DNA of 64,000 bases from Aphanomyces cochlioides (GCA_019828595.1 JAHQRK010000046.1:1-64000), one strand, 5' to 3'; shown: positions 1-10,525, numbered from the stretch's first letter. Numbers and translations are program-made. The notes: generated by a model from the sequence alone, not told the origin.

Positions 1-9
1 ATATATTTG

Positions 10-307
10 GACTGTCTCGAATCCCTAGAAATTTTTTTAGGGCCTGTTTGGTTCAAGTGAAAATTTCATGAAATTTGCTACTTTTCAACAAAACTTGCAG
101 TTTTGTCATATGTTCGAATTTTTCGGCGTGTTTGGATTCGTCAATTTTTGGTCATTTCAGAGTCCTATTTCATGATAAATATACAGGTCAGACGTAATGA
201 CATTTTGTACCAACATTCTGCGACACTTGTCATTTTATGAAATTTCACAGAAAAAATGTTTACAGTCACCAAACAGGCCCTTAATTTTCTAGGGATTCGA
301 GACAGTC
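10..307. repeat. Palindrome carrying an inserted MITE
   Basis: Positions 10-30 and 287-307 are perfect 21 bp inverted repeats (GACTGTCTCGAATCCCTAGA and one more base). Removing the MITE at 40-280 and one copy of its TTA duplication leaves an almost uninterrupted palindrome of about 55 bp. The arms resemble the GACTGTCTGGATTCC ends found at 419 and 1965, so this may be the remnant of that local repeat family. Confidence 0.7.
40..280. mobile_element. PIF/Harbinger (Tourist-like) MITE
   Basis: A 241 bp non-coding element has perfect 13 bp terminal inverted repeats, GGGCCTGTTTGGT at 40-52 and its reverse complement at 268-280. It is flanked by TTA at 37-39 and 281-283. A three-base TTA/TAA target duplication and a GGGCCTGTTTGG-type end are typical of PIF/Harbinger elements and their MITEs. 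There is no coding capacity, so it would need a transposase in trans. Confidence 0.72.
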
Positions 308-376
308 TTTATTTAGGATACACATTAAAAAATATTTTGATAATTCGTTATTGAGTATTCTGCATTTTGCGAAAAG

Positions 377-590
377 AATACAAACCACAGATTATATTAT
401 CACAATAATTCTATTTTTGACTGTCTGGATTCCCAAGTAAATAGAATGAAATTAGAGAATTTGACCGAATTATACAATACTGGTCAAAATATATGACTTT
501 GAGTAGCATATTTTTTATTGCGATAATCGACCGATTTTGGAATAATTTTTTGCAATAAAATTAATTGAATATGTTCCTCCAGACAGGAAG
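377..590 (+). repeat. AT-rich dispersed repeat, copy A
   Basis: This block (GAATACAAACCAC, then ATATTATCACAAT, then GACTGTCTGGATTCCCA, later TTTGAGTAG, and near the end CCAGACAG) is collinear with 1918-2132. The two are diverged copies of one non-coding repeat with CTGTCTGGAT-type ends. A further matching end (GGGATTCCAGTCAGTCC) lies inverted near 846-866. Confidence 0.6.
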
Positions 591-866
591 TTATACAATC
601 TTTAAAATTATGCCATTATGCTCAAATTATTGCGAATTATATGATATTAAGTGGTATCCCGACGGACTCTTAATAATAAAAATATGGAGGAATTTTATTC
701 ACATTTTTTATGCCATATTTGTGTTTTCTTCACAAATTTATGGGATAATAAAATGTCATTCCAGATGTCACAAATATTGATATGATAGTGAATTATGGAA
801 AAACGTATCAATTATGCCATAAAGCAGAGGAACCCTTAATTTTCTTGGGATTCCAGTCAGTCCAAA

Positions 867-1917
867 AATGAAATTATTGTGATAATTTAAGCCATTCTGG
901 ATGCCAAATAAAAAAATACTGTGAAAATTCGTTATGTATTATGATTGGAAATCGTAGGAACGGATTGCCTACATTTCGATTTTGACGAATTAATTCCGCA
1001 TTATTATTGGCTGAATTTGATTGAGTTGAGAATCGTTGGATTCACCAAGTTGAAACTTTGTGAGCGACGTTGAAGATAACATGGTCCCAACTCCAGCAGC
1101 TTGTGTCTAACTCAGATGGCGCACATGCTATGTGTAGTTTTCTTATGCCGAACGAAACGTTTTCTAAATGAATTTAATATATATTATCACGATTGTGTGT
1201 TGAAAACATGCTTCAGGGCAAAGGTTCAGGAATATCTAGAATGCGTCAAGCACCTCATTCACCGACACTATGTGCTTGCCTAGAGATATGCAATGCAGTC
1301 TGACGACGCAGTTTGCTTGATGCACATCATGAGGTGAATATGAGCAAAGTGAATAAGCGGTAAGATAATACACATACTACAAAGGGGAGCTAGGATATTC
1401 TTTGTAACGCGAAGGTATTTAGTTATTTAGCTTTGTTTATGGTGAACGCGAGGCGCGAACAAGAGCCATTTGGTCGAGGGCATCAAACACATAACAAGTT
1501 ATCGTCGTCTAGTCAAAGTCAAGTCTTTCTCTCTATGTCGAGCTTGAGTTGTCGCCTGAAGCTTTCAGGTGACTAAGCCTAACATGAGTAGAAGGTGCAT
1601 GTGCATTGCAGTGCCGCTCTGACCGGCTCGCGCCCATACATACGCTCCATACACAAGATAAATGGCATAAACATTATGATTGGTCAATATGAAGAGATTT
1701 TATAGATGTATAATTGGTCAATGAATCGTAGGAATTTTGGTCCTACAATTTGTCAAAAATTTCAGTCAAAATTAATTTCATACTTTATCAAATTAATGTG
1801 TGAGGTTTTTTATTCGAAAAAATGGAAAATATCGGAATATTGTTCCTACGATTCATCAAAATATCAAATAAAGCTCCTACATTTTCCGACTTATGTGATA
1901 TTTTGTATTTTGGTCAA
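867..1917. other. No gene recognised
   Basis: About 1 kb of AT-rich sequence holds only short open frames without recognisable domains. A TTCTGGATGCC end of the local repeat family appears near 895. No RNA gene or regulatory site can be supported. Confidence 0.5.
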
Positions 1918-2132
1918 AATAATACAAACCACGTATTATAATATCACAATACTTAAAATTTCGGACTGTCTGGATTCCCACGAAAATAAAATAATCATTG
2001 GGAATTTGTGTGGATTATGCGATATTGGGGAAAATATTCTACTTTGAGTAGAATATTGTTTATTGCATATTTGGCCTGTTTCGAAATAAATTATTGCAAT
2101 AAAATTTATGCAATATTTGGCATCCAGACAGT
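1918..2132 (+). repeat. AT-rich dispersed repeat, copy B
   Basis: This is collinear with 377-590. CTGTCTGGATTCC at 1967-1979 is matched by an inverted copy with one mismatch at 2119-2131, giving a MITE-like unit of about 165 bp. Another copy of the right end (GGCATCCAGACGGG) sits near 2601, just beyond the next MITE. Confidence 0.6.
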
Positions 2133-2141
2133 GCATTACTA

Positions 2142-2539
2142 GAGAGTTTTCGGAGCCACTTTAGAGTTGAGATCCACCAGCTGTACCTCTATAAATTAAT
2201 AAAGCTTTATAAAATAATTCTAGAAACCATCTCGATCTCAAAAGATTTTCAGATCAGTCTTTGAGATACGCATAATCGTCCGGAAAGCTGGATCCATGCG
2301 TCCCACATACTTAGTTTGGCGTGCGAAGTCCATGCAGACCATATAGAGCAGTAGCGCTGTCTATCTGATGGTTAAAGTAGTTCGAAGTCGATGAAATGCA
2401 ACGAAGACGTGAGTTGTCTTTATTCGGATCCGTATAAGTTTCGTTCCAAGTGCTCACTCACCGAACGTCGCAAAAACGTAACTTTAGAGTTGATATCGGC
2501 ATCTCGAATCTCAACTCTAAAGTGGCTCCGAAAACTCTC
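2142..2539. mobile_element. Tc1/mariner-type MITE with TA duplication
   Basis: A 398 bp non-coding element has perfect terminal inverted repeats: with the flanking bases, 2141-2173 matches the reverse complement of 2508-2540 over 33 bp (it starts GAGAGTTTTCGGAGCCAC). It is flanked by TA at 2140-2141 and 2540-2541. Perfect arms suggest recent activity. The outermost GAGAGTTTTCG resembles the ends of the element at 9224-9777. Confidence 0.82.
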
Positions 2540-2749
2540 TATGCGATAATCAAAATTATGCAATAATTGATCAAAATATTGCGAATTATCTCAATAATAG
2601 GTGGCATCCAGACGGGCCCTAGTACATACCTTGTATCGTTGGTGGAACATTCATCCGGATATGAATGTCCGGAGTACATATCCGGAATTTTAACATAGGA
2701 AAGAGATTTGCATGACACCCAACAATGTGCCAGGCCGTGGGAAATACTA

Positions 2750-3460
2750 CTCTGTCCCAAATTATTGTGTGATTTTCAGGGAATTTGCCCTCAAAAATCG
2801 ATTATTATGATTTACAGTGTATGGAATGAACCAATCGAAAGCCGAGTGAAGCCACTTTGCTACCTTGCAATTGGGCGAATCAAATAGCTCGTGGAATCCA
2901 ACCATTTCGTGGACAAAAATTAAAATTAACTAGTTATAAAAATAAAGCACCGAACTTGAATATTGTATAGCAATTTAAAAAAATACATAATATTTGAGAG
3001 GAAATTGAACTGACTAGACCTGTCAAACATAATTACCCAACATCTTGCGTATGGCCAGCAAACTTTCATTTTGCAATGCGCGGCAAGGACGTGACGCCAA
3101 CTGTGAAGTTGGTCATCTTGCTGGACCTCGCTGACAAGTCGTCCGACGGCAAGCTCAAGCATCGCGCCATCAAACAAGTGGCCCAACGGCACTCTGTCAG
3201 TGCTAGTCTAGTTGCATCACTCTGGAAGTCCCACTGCTCCAAAAAATTGCTGGCCGTTGCTAGGCCAAATCTGAATCACGCTGCGTTGCTCAACGAACTG
3301 CAACCGAAACGCAATGAAAAGTGCGGGCGCAAGCCTCGTCAAGCCCACGAAGTTCAAACGCGTGTGTCCGACCTTGAGTTCGAAAAAGAGAGATATACCG
3401 ATGTGCTTCGTACAACACCTGCATCCCAAAATCATCGCTACATCGTTACATGAGCCAAGG
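2750..3460 (+). mobile_element. 5' half of a mariner-like element
   Basis: The left end CTCTGTCCCAAATTATTG follows a TA at 2748-2749 and closely resembles the left end of the mariner element at 12928 (CTCTGTTCCGAAATAATTG). It is followed by the N-terminal part of a transposase. No matching right end is visible: homology stops near 3460, where an LRR relic begins, so the 3' half has been lost or replaced. Confidence 0.6.
3076..3453 (+). pseudogene. Mariner-like transposase, N-terminal fragment
   Basis: A 125-residue frame starts at an ATG and reads MRGKDVTPT, KLKHRAIKQVAQRHSVSASLV and KCGRKP. This is the N-terminal helix-turn-helix layout I recognise from oomycete Tc1/mariner transposases (DUF7769-like; named from memory, not searched). 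In the family this part binds the terminal repeats and precedes a DDD catalytic core. No catalytic motif follows, and the last 25 or so residues look unrelated. It lies 326 bp inside the left end at 2750. It is a truncated, presumably inactive copy. Confidence 0.65.
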
Positions 3461-3464
3461 CATT

Positions 3465-3600
3465 CAAGAAGGAGCGTCCAAGCTGATACAGATGCTCAAG
3501 AGATCCCAAGTTGATGAATGGTCGCAGAGCTTCCAGGAATGCAAACACATCCTTTGCTTCGGGCATCAAGAACGCAACGTTGATGATCCCATCAGGGGGA
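3465..3600 (-). pseudogene. F-box-like/LRR gene relic, N-terminal segment
   Basis: The minus strand reads PDGIINVAFLMPEAKDVFA, then FLEALRPFINLGSLEHLYQL, which is the N-terminal F-box-like signature of the intact LRR proteins farther right (for example 36557-37951). Neither the start nor any LRR follows. It abuts the truncated mariner half, so a rearrangement joined two broken sequences here. Confidence 0.7.
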
Positions 3601-3610
3601 GCTTGGCCAG

Positions 3611-3973
3611 TATAGAGTTGATTGCATTGGGAGCTACCAGGACGACTTGTCCATCCTCGTTTGGTTTCCGTCTCGTGTCTCGACCCATTTCCGTCTTGGA
3701 CTTATTCGATGCATTCGAACTTTGTCAGGCTCAATGTACTTTCTTCAAAGTTACCCAATCAAATTTCGTTATTAGATAATTCAGCCAATGAGACAAAGAA
3801 AGTGGTCATTTAACGTTACCAAGTATATATATAACTTGTATCTTTGGTAGAGTGTGGTAGAGTCATTATACGGATAGTACGGATGCTGGAAGACAGTGTG
3901 ACATTGCGATCGTCGACCATTTTCTGTGACACACTTCATTACTTATTCCTTCGGAGATCTGGTGTGACAGTGC
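3611..3973. other. No gene; flank of the Crypton-type element
   Basis: No coding potential is recognised. The stretch contains the GTGGTAGA repeats listed with the element at 3846-6076. Confidence 0.45.
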
Positions 3974-6076
3974 TCATTTGAAACTGAAGAAGTTGCATTG
4001 TTCATCTTTCCCTGAACAACATCGCTTTCCGAAGTTGGAGTGGTTGAATGATTTCCATCGATCCAAGAAGATTTCGACTTTTCCATCACAGTGACGATTT
4101 AGACAAGAGATGATTGGTACGATGGACGTGGGAGCAAACACGCGTGCTGGCACTGTCATGGACGAAGCATGTGGTGGCATATCAGCGTGATACTGTATGA
4201 TCTTTGATAGTTTCGCACTCGCTAATTTGATTCTTTTGAGCTCGAGTCGGCCGTCAAAGTCAAATGTTCCACCACGCTTAGGCTTTTTGACACATTCTTT
4301 GGACTCCTGGCATAGCGGCTGAATTTCTTCATGACTACATGCATCGGACTCGATCGAACAAGCTGACGATAGTGGTAGACATTGTTGCGAGTCACGAGAG
4401 CTTGACGATATAGAGTAGCGTATTTCGAGCGTCAGTTTTTCCAACAGTGACATCAATTGTGACTGCAACGATGGGGTCAAATGGTCTTGGCAAAAGTTTG
4501 TAATCGACTCCAGCGTAGTTGTCGGTTTATTCAAGTGAATGACTGATTCAAGTAATCGTAAAATGCTCGATGATGGTGAGCATTTGCAAATACCACCAAC
4601 AAAGTTTAAAGCCAACATGGACGATGTTTTGCTGTCAATCGACTTACCATTGTTGATTGCACGACCCATTTGCAAGTCTTTACACACAATTGGCCTCCAC
4701 TGTGGTACAACATGGTCAGTATGTCGATTGTTGGCTTTTGCGACATTTAGTAAAAATAATGCATCGCGCTTGTATTTCATTGCCTGGCTAATTGTTTTGT
4801 GGCGAGCACTTAGCATCAAGTCGCCTTCTTCGCAACCACCCCAAACGGCAAGTAAATACGCCGTTTTACGGCATGAATGCGAGCCAAAAGGACCATTTCT
4901 ATCCAAAAATTTTCCACACACAATTTTGAATTTTTCATGAAAACCATCTGGTGAAACGTGGCCATCACAGTTGCCGGGAAAGAGAAATGTTTCATTGTTG
5001 TCTCTATGTCGTCGATATATCCATGTCAACAAATGACGAACGGGACACAGTAATGGCAAACAATTCTCGGCCCAAATCATACAAGTTACAGGTTGAGAGT
5101 CGCATTTGCCTTGAATTTTGACTGCAATAGCTTCAACAAATCGATTTTCATCCACAATAGCCAAATCATGAATAAATACATCAAACTTCATCTTGACCAC
5201 CTCTTCACTGCGTAAAAACAGTTTGCAACTCAAAAGAACCATCACAAACAGCTGAAAATCTGAATCATTGTTGGAAGCCAATAAATGGGTGCGAACATCC
5301 ATCAATTCCCATGGTGATAGAGGTGAGTCACCTTGAGCAACATAGTCACAGCTCAGTTTCCAACTCTGTTTCGCTGTGTTTTCGACAAGCTCAGATAACT
5401 TTGGCGACCCAGTTCTCCACAATCTTGGAGATCCACGATGAAAACGACAGCCAAGAAAGTTCTTGTCGTCGCTGTGTTTGAAGCATGCATCACATCGTTC
5501 AGTAAAGCCACCACGTTGGCCACGAGCACTATGTAATACAGTCACGGCAGAAAGCATATGGTCGACATTGCGAGGGTCGTTCCATCCACCTTGACATAAA
5601 ACTGGTCGTCCTAAAACATCGTAAAATGGCTTGTCATGACCAATACGTGTAAATGCTGAACCTGCAGGCTGTCGTTTAAAATTGATAAAATCCGTGATTG
5701 CATTGGGACTCATTGATGGACAAAATGCCTCGGGAGGGTTGTCAAGGAGCATCAAAAGACTATCATAATCGCCGACTAATGAACAAAAGAACTGTTCCTC
5801 GTATGTGCTTCTTGTAAGCTCGCTTTGAATTGCCTTCCAAACATCGACTGCCTGTGTGACTGCGAGCAACCGTGGACTGCACAAACGGTAGACGCTGAAG
5901 TAGCGACGCCACTCCGGCATCTGCCATCGACTGAATGGCGTCTTCGATGTCGTAAGGATGCATTGTGGCCAGGACTTGTTGTCGACTGCTGATCCGTTTC
6001 AAGACAGCGGACATCCGCATACTACATGCTGTAACCGGATGGTAGATCTTGGTAAAGAGTGGTAGATCGTGGTAGA
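3846..6076 (-). mobile_element. Probable Crypton-type element
   Basis: The tyrosine recombinase gene is bracketed by short repeated GTGGTAGA motifs in the same orientation: 3854-3861 on one side, and 6059-6066 and 6069-6076 on the other, with GGTAGA/GGTAAAG variants near 3846, 6041 and 6051. Cryptons lack terminal inverted repeats and integrate by recombination, so direct short repeats at the edges are what one would look for. The exact termini are not defined by the sequence alone. Confidence 0.45.
3974..5920 (-). CDS. Crypton-type tyrosine recombinase
   Basis: A 648-residue protein of a transposon-encoded tyrosine recombinase, an enzyme that cuts and rejoins DNA through a covalent phosphotyrosine. 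Candidate catalytic residues are in order and spacing: R237 (LFLRSEEV), a lysine in VKIQGK (268-272), H348 and R351 (SHSCRKTA), H374 (ARHKT) and Y383 (MKYKRD). The C-terminal 250 residues are serine-rich and basic without a recognised domain. An overlapping frame (5763-6020, also ATG-started) reads QQVLATMHPYDIEDAIQSM then NSKRAYKKHIRG, which looks like the true SAM-like N-terminal domain. A frameshift, or an unrecognised intron, near 5760-5800 therefore probably separates the real start at 6020 from the catalytic body. Catalysis may be intact, but the gene as read is probably slightly damaged. Confidence 0.72.
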   Translation of the reverse strand: MPEWRRYFSVYRLCSPRLLAVTQAVDVWKAIQSELTRSTYEEQFFCSLVGDYDSLLMLLDNPPEAFCPSMSPNAITDFINFKRQPAGSAFTRIGHDKPFYDVLGRPVLCQGGWNDPRNVDHMLSAVTVLHSARGQRGGFTERCDACFKHSDDKNFLGCRFHRGSPRLWRTGSPKLSELVENTAKQSWKLSCDYVAQGDSPLSPWELMDVRTHLLASNNDSDFQLFVMVLLSCKLFLRSEEVVKMKFDVFIHDLAIVDENRFVEAIAVKIQGKCDSQPVTCMIWAENCLPLLCPVRHLLTWIYRRHRDNNETFLFPGNCDGHVSPDGFHEKFKIVCGKFLDRNGPFGSHSCRKTAYLLAVWGGCEEGDLMLSARHKTISQAMKYKRDALFLLNVAKANNRHTDHVVPQWRPIVCKDLQMGRAINNGKSIDSKTSSMLALNFVGGICKCSPSSSILRLLESVIHLNKPTTTLESITNFCQDHLTPSLQSQLMSLLEKLTLEIRYSISSSSRDSQQCLPLSSACSIESDACSHEEIQPLCQESKECVKKPKRGGTFDFDGRLELKRIKLASAKLSKIIQYHADMPPHASSMTVPARVFAPTSIVPIISCLNRHCDGKVEIFLDRWKSFNHSNFGKRCCSGKDEQCNFFSFK

Positions 6077-7001
6077 ATCTCCCATTAAATGCGATTATCC
6101 AAATATATCACTCCAAGCTGCCCGAATACATCTTCATACACATCTTTTGATGAGCAAAATTACAATTATTGCGCTTTTCACATTTTCTTGGCAATTCCAG
6201 GGATAAATCCATCCTTTAATTATTTTTCAGCGTTGAATTATAATTAGAGTACGTGGAGTACTCTTAAAATAACGCTTGATTTCATTCAATTTTTGGACTC
6301 CGATTGGCTGACTTTTCTTGGCTGACACAACTTGATAAACAATGATCAGCACAGACATGCAAATACAGAATAGTGGGTTGACCGACAATTGTCCTGCTCT
6401 TACCCCTAGTGAGTTGGAAATGGGAGGTCTTCACGCTCGCTGTCCATTCCTTCAAGAAAAAATGAGAACACAAGTAATTTGAATTGAACGTGATTTTATT
6501 TAAACAGAAACCCAGTACTCGAAATAAGCATTGTTTAACATAAAGACAGGCTTGATTTATTTTTGACTGGCGTGGTTTTACTCTCTAAAACAACAGGCAA
6601 ATTGGGTGAAAAGCGCAATAATAGCCAGGACACTCAAGTGAGGTGTGAGTACTGAGAACAGTTTGGCTTCGACTATCATGTTGCGAACAGCGTCATCATC
6701 CAGGGCAAGCACAAAGAGTAAATTCAATGCACCGCAAGTCCGAGGGATTTTGCGTCAAGTCCCATTCATATATGAATTTGTAACGACGGTATCGGGTGAC
6801 AACAATGAAAGACTTCTCGCCCTTTCACTCTCAACCAGCAACTTGAAAATGCAACTGTGATCTTGAATGTCTACTTTGCTCAAAGTTGCTGCTTGAAAAA
6901 CTCTCACAATGTTTTGTTATATCTTAGACAAATTCCGTGTAAACCAGCACTTGAAAGAGGTTATAAAGTAGGATGCGAAAACATTTGAAGGACTACAGTA
7001 T
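6077..7001. other. No gene recognised
   Basis: AT-rich sequence holds only short frames (for example 6645-6860 plus) without domain signal. Several CCAAT/ATTGG pentamers are present, as throughout the window. No repeat boundary was found. Confidence 0.45.
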
Positions 7002-7223
7002 TTAGAAACAAAACGTAAAAACAATGAATTCTACTCCATAATCTGCGGCGTATTGCTTCAAGGAAATAACTGCTGACTCCTCCATTGGTCGAAAGATAGA
7101 TGGTGTCAGATTGATCAAGTTTGTTGTTGTTCTTCGACTGGGATGCGAAATACTTTTGATCAACAGACGCATGAGCACGTCGCTCAAATTCTTCTCGCGC
7201 CCTGAATGTTTATTTAATTCCAC
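7002..7223 (-). pseudogene. LRR gene relic, C-terminal fragment
   Basis: The minus strand reads LMRLLIKSISHPSRRTTTN and then SLKQYAADYGVEFIV. These match the last LRR, the HPSR-V-TKRI block and the closing SL--LA---G-EF motif of the intact family members. No upstream LRRs are attached; the stretch from 7224 to 7557 holds nothing recognisable. Confidence 0.65.
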
Positions 7224-7557
7224 AGTCCAAGATGGTTAAAATGACGACAGATTTTAGTTTTTATCTTCACCACAGAATTAGATTTTGAGGAATATCAAGT
7301 TCTTGTTTGCATAATCAATGCTTGATGATCCGAGATCTCGAAGAAACGAACATTAAGTCAAAGGCATTTACCGAGGGCAGGGCATAATCTGAACCCGCTG
7401 TGAAATGGAGGTTCTTTTTATGTGGGACGGAATGCCGAAACGAGCTATGTCGACAATTTTGCATTATTTTGAATTAAAGCAGCAACGATTTCATCTAAAC
7501 TGGATCTCGTAAGTGGAAAGGATAATGCCATGAACAGTAGTGATTGGAAAATGAGCA

Positions 7558-8554
7558 TTATAATTTGAGTTGAACTCCACATTCAGTAGCAAACTTCTTC
7601 AGAGATTCTTCTTCTGAGGACTCGATCACTTTAGAAAATGGAGGGCTTCGCACTGTTATCCTCTTTGTCTTGACCTGTCGAGCGGGATGTCCAAAACTTT
7701 GAATCAAAAGTTGGAAATCTGAAAAGTCAATGCCAGTACAGTCCAGCTCCAAATTACAAATCGTGTGATTGTTTCGAATCGCCGCTGCAAGGCCATGTGT
7801 AAAACCAGTCGGAAACACTTCAGCTCCAAAAACCAAAGTTGTCAATGAGCAAATCTCAAATAGCGGGATTATCTTGCACCAAATGGAGTCCTGAATGTTA
7901 GAGTGTCAACTCCAAGTGCTTGACGGACGTCCGAGGTAAGACTTGTAGGAGAGATACCATGCCTTCCAAGTTCTCGCTCTCATAGGAGCCCAGATCAAGA
8001 CGAGTTACACTGGAACGTTCCAATCGACTCGCCAAAGACTTGACAAAGCTTGATGCCATGCTCTCAATGTGAAGTTGCAATAATTTCATCGAAAATGTCA
8101 ACCGACTGAAATCCATATTGTTCGAGTCTTCATAGGACAAACGGAGTGTCTCCAGCGTAGAACAATTGAACATGGCTTGATACAACGCTTGCTTCAGATC
8201 CTCGTCCACTGCGCTCAAGTCCCCCGACATAAACTCAAACCGTTCCACGGATCGAGTTTTGAACCATAATATGAGGTGGATCACATCACTGGTTTTCATA
8301 GTGTATGTTTCTTCCACATAAATTCCGAATTGTGTAATTTGGTTGCTCGATGCGACAAATTGGAAAACGCCACTCAAATCGTCACTCGCTCCTTTCACGT
8401 CCAAGTAAATCAAGTGGGGCAGTCGAGGTGCAAGTTCTCTCCAGCGGATTTCACCAAAGTCTTCCGCATCCACAGTCATAAAGACAATATGCAAGTCTTT
8501 CCAATCGTCCAGGGTAATCTCCGATGTCCAAATAATCCACTGGAAATGAGCCAT
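7558..8554 (-). pseudogene. LRR family pseudogene lacking the F-box region
   Basis: Two minus-strand frames together cover the LRR body. 7898-8554 (ATG start, 218 residues) contains LPHLIYLDVKGASDDLSG, SNQITQFGIYVEE, ALYQAMFNCSTLETLRLS and VLPRTSVKHLEL. 7558-7845 contains GLAAAIRNNHTICNLEL, FGHPARQVKTKRITV and SLKKFATECGVQ. A frame break lies in 7846-7897, and the 150 or so N-terminal residues carrying the F-box-like motif are absent, so the gene is 5' truncated as well as frameshifted. Confidence 0.75.
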
Positions 8555-8696
8555 TGGTTGACATGCCTCTTGATTGGAATGATATTACGTCTCTGAACCA
8601 CAATCTGTGCAATTGTCGTCGTTTGTTCGTCGATTGTTGTCAGTTGAATGGAATTTTTGATCGAGGAATTGTATGGATTGTGTGCTTGGCTAATGG

Positions 8697-9206
8697 AAGC
8701 CTACCAAAACCTACACAATTGATTTTGTGTAAAAATCACAAACGCGACATTTTTCGATTTTATTACGGCACAAATTCGTGATTTGTGTGGACCTCCGACA
8801 CAAAAAAACCTCAATAATCCAATACAAGTTTATACAATTCATCTGCCGATGTCCAGTGATTTCCCAAATCATCATGCCCCGCAGAGGCAAAGGTTGGTGT
8901 ACGGCATCGATCGAACTTATGCTCGACCAGATCCAGCAGTATCTCCCGGCCGGGCGTAACGGCTGGGACAAAGTTGCCGAATCGTACAATGCAAACGCAG
9001 CGCATTTTCCTGTTCGGGACGTCCTTATATGCCTGCCCGATGGAGACCACTTAAATTCAACCAATGGAATTTTATTGATAAATGTGATTTGTGTGTGTTT
9101 TGGTTGCACGATTTTTAGAACACTTGACAACTGGAGTGTCGGATTTAAATAAATGAAGGCCTTATCCGGACAAAAATTGTGCTTGAAAAGTGGTTTTGGT
9201 AGGCTT
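8697..9206 (+). mobile_element. TIR element carrying a DUF6818-like fragment
   Basis: Perfect 15 bp inverted repeats AAGCCTACCAAAACC (8697-8711) and GGTTTTGGTAGGCTT (9192-9206) bound a 510 bp element. AATGG precedes the left end and follows the right end two bases out, so similarity may extend beyond these 15 bp. It carries a short gene fragment (8874-9152). A second copy starts at 35765 with GCCTTCCAAAACC. Confidence 0.7.
8874..9152 (+). pseudogene. DUF6818/Myb-like DNA-binding domain fragment
   Basis: From the ATG the frame reads MPRRGKGWCTASIELMLDQI, then PAGRNGWDKVAESYN and PVRDVL. The pattern GKGW then N-W-V---YN then (V)RD matches the SANT/Myb-like DUF6818 domain common in oomycete and fungal element proteins (recognised from memory). 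Beyond about residue 55 the sequence is unrelated and ends inside the terminal repeat region. This is presumably an internal-deletion derivative, not a functional gene. Confidence 0.55.
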
Positions 9207-9223
9207 TCAATGGTTCGTCAATA

Positions 9224-9777
9224 CGGAGTTTTCGCAAACTCGATTATATTATAGATTTGATGATAGAATATCGATTTTCGAGAATGCCTCTGATAATTCA
9301 TAAATCTATAGTCAAATTTTGATGAAAAATGATTATAGATCGCCCTCTATAATCATGAAAAATTTCCTCTGTCGATTTATATACTGTGTCATATAATATC
9401 GATGAAGTCGCAAATAATGAATAGAATTTGACAGAATAATATGCATGCAAGCCACCAACCGCTTTGTTCCTGCTTTCATAAGTCCAAACAAGGCCACGCA
9501 AATCACGTCATTCAAGGGTTCAAATTGAGATCGTTCTTGAGGTATCATTAACCATATATTTCGAGCAGATATAGCATTGTCGAGCGCAAGCATGATGTTC
9601 AGTTGTTCAAGCAATCACGACGACACCCAGAACCTCTGTCACTCATTACACCAGATTATAGTCAAAATCTATAATTTCAATGAACTGCGAAAAGAATTTC
9701 TGAGTGTTGATTATACTATAGACTTGACTATGGGCTATAATATAATCACATCTATAATCGAAGTTGCGAAAACTCTC
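9224..9777. mobile_element. MITE with TA target duplication
   Basis: Inverted ends pair GGAGTTTTCGCAAACTCGAT (from 9225) with the complement of ATCGAAGTTGCGAAAACTCT (ending near 9776), allowing an indel. TA flanks both sides (9222-9223 and 9778-9779). The 554 bp interior is AT-rich with repeated CTATAAT/ATTATAG motifs and no gene. The GAGAGTTTTCG end is shared with the MITE at 2142-2539. Confidence 0.65.
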
Positions 9778-10149
9778 TATTAGAGAGTTAATATCGAATT
9801 CGCCAAGTGTAAGCATTTAGGGCAATTCATTTCTAGCTTTGGAACAAACATGTTTTGCAAAATGCCTATCAACAAATAATGAAATTATAGCCCTCAAGAG
9901 ATTCGACTTCACATTTTGAATATACCTATTTGCTCTGATTGTTGTATTATACTGTGTGCTCAAATCTGTCCAATCTTCCAATGTGTACCACGTAATTTGC
10001 AAACCACATTGCCATTGTGGCCTGGAGTTTGATGCAGGATTATGTTGTTCTGACGTTTTGAGGACAATACCATTAAAGTTACGGGTTTTCGACGACGTAT
10101 CCTTCTCCATAGATATTCCTGCTACCACTGGGACGAAGTCAACAACGGT

Positions 10150-10525
10150 ATCAATCAAGCCTTTGCTCAAACTATGTTCAACTGCCCTTCTCTGAAAAAG
10201 CTGACACTACATGACTATATCCTCGACGACATGGATATCACTCAATTTACATTTTCAATGAGATCGCTCGAGCTAACACAAGTGAATTCAGTCTTACCAT
10301 GCTATGGAATTCGTTGACAACTGTAAGATAAGAATTACACATCTAAAGTTGGAGGGCTACGAAGACGACAGTTTGGATGACTTGGATCTCCTTTTGCGCG
10401 TTTTATCACGGACATCCGTCACGCACTAGAAATGGCCTGGTTTATCTAATGAAGGTCTAAGATGGAATGGCATTGTGTTTCTCTTTGAGAAATGTACAAA
10501 GGAATCTTTGGCCCTTTCATGGCGC
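10150..10525 (+). pseudogene. LRR gene relic, middle segment
   Basis: The plus strand reads NQAFAQTMFNCPSLKKLTL, LDDMDITQFTFSMRSLEL, then in shifted frames HLKLEGYEDD, LLRVLSRTSVTH followed by a stop, and WNGIVFLFEKCTKESLAL. These follow the order of the intact LRR proteins. At least two frame breaks and the TAG at 10427-10429 show it is dead. It lies opposite in orientation to the relics at 7.0-8.6 kb. Confidence 0.72.

Noticed and set aside
9817..10170. Minus-strand frame with ITWYTLEDWTDLS, resembling the linker of the LRR family
   Set aside because: Only about 12 residues resemble the family and it lies opposite the plus-strand LRR relic; too short to call.
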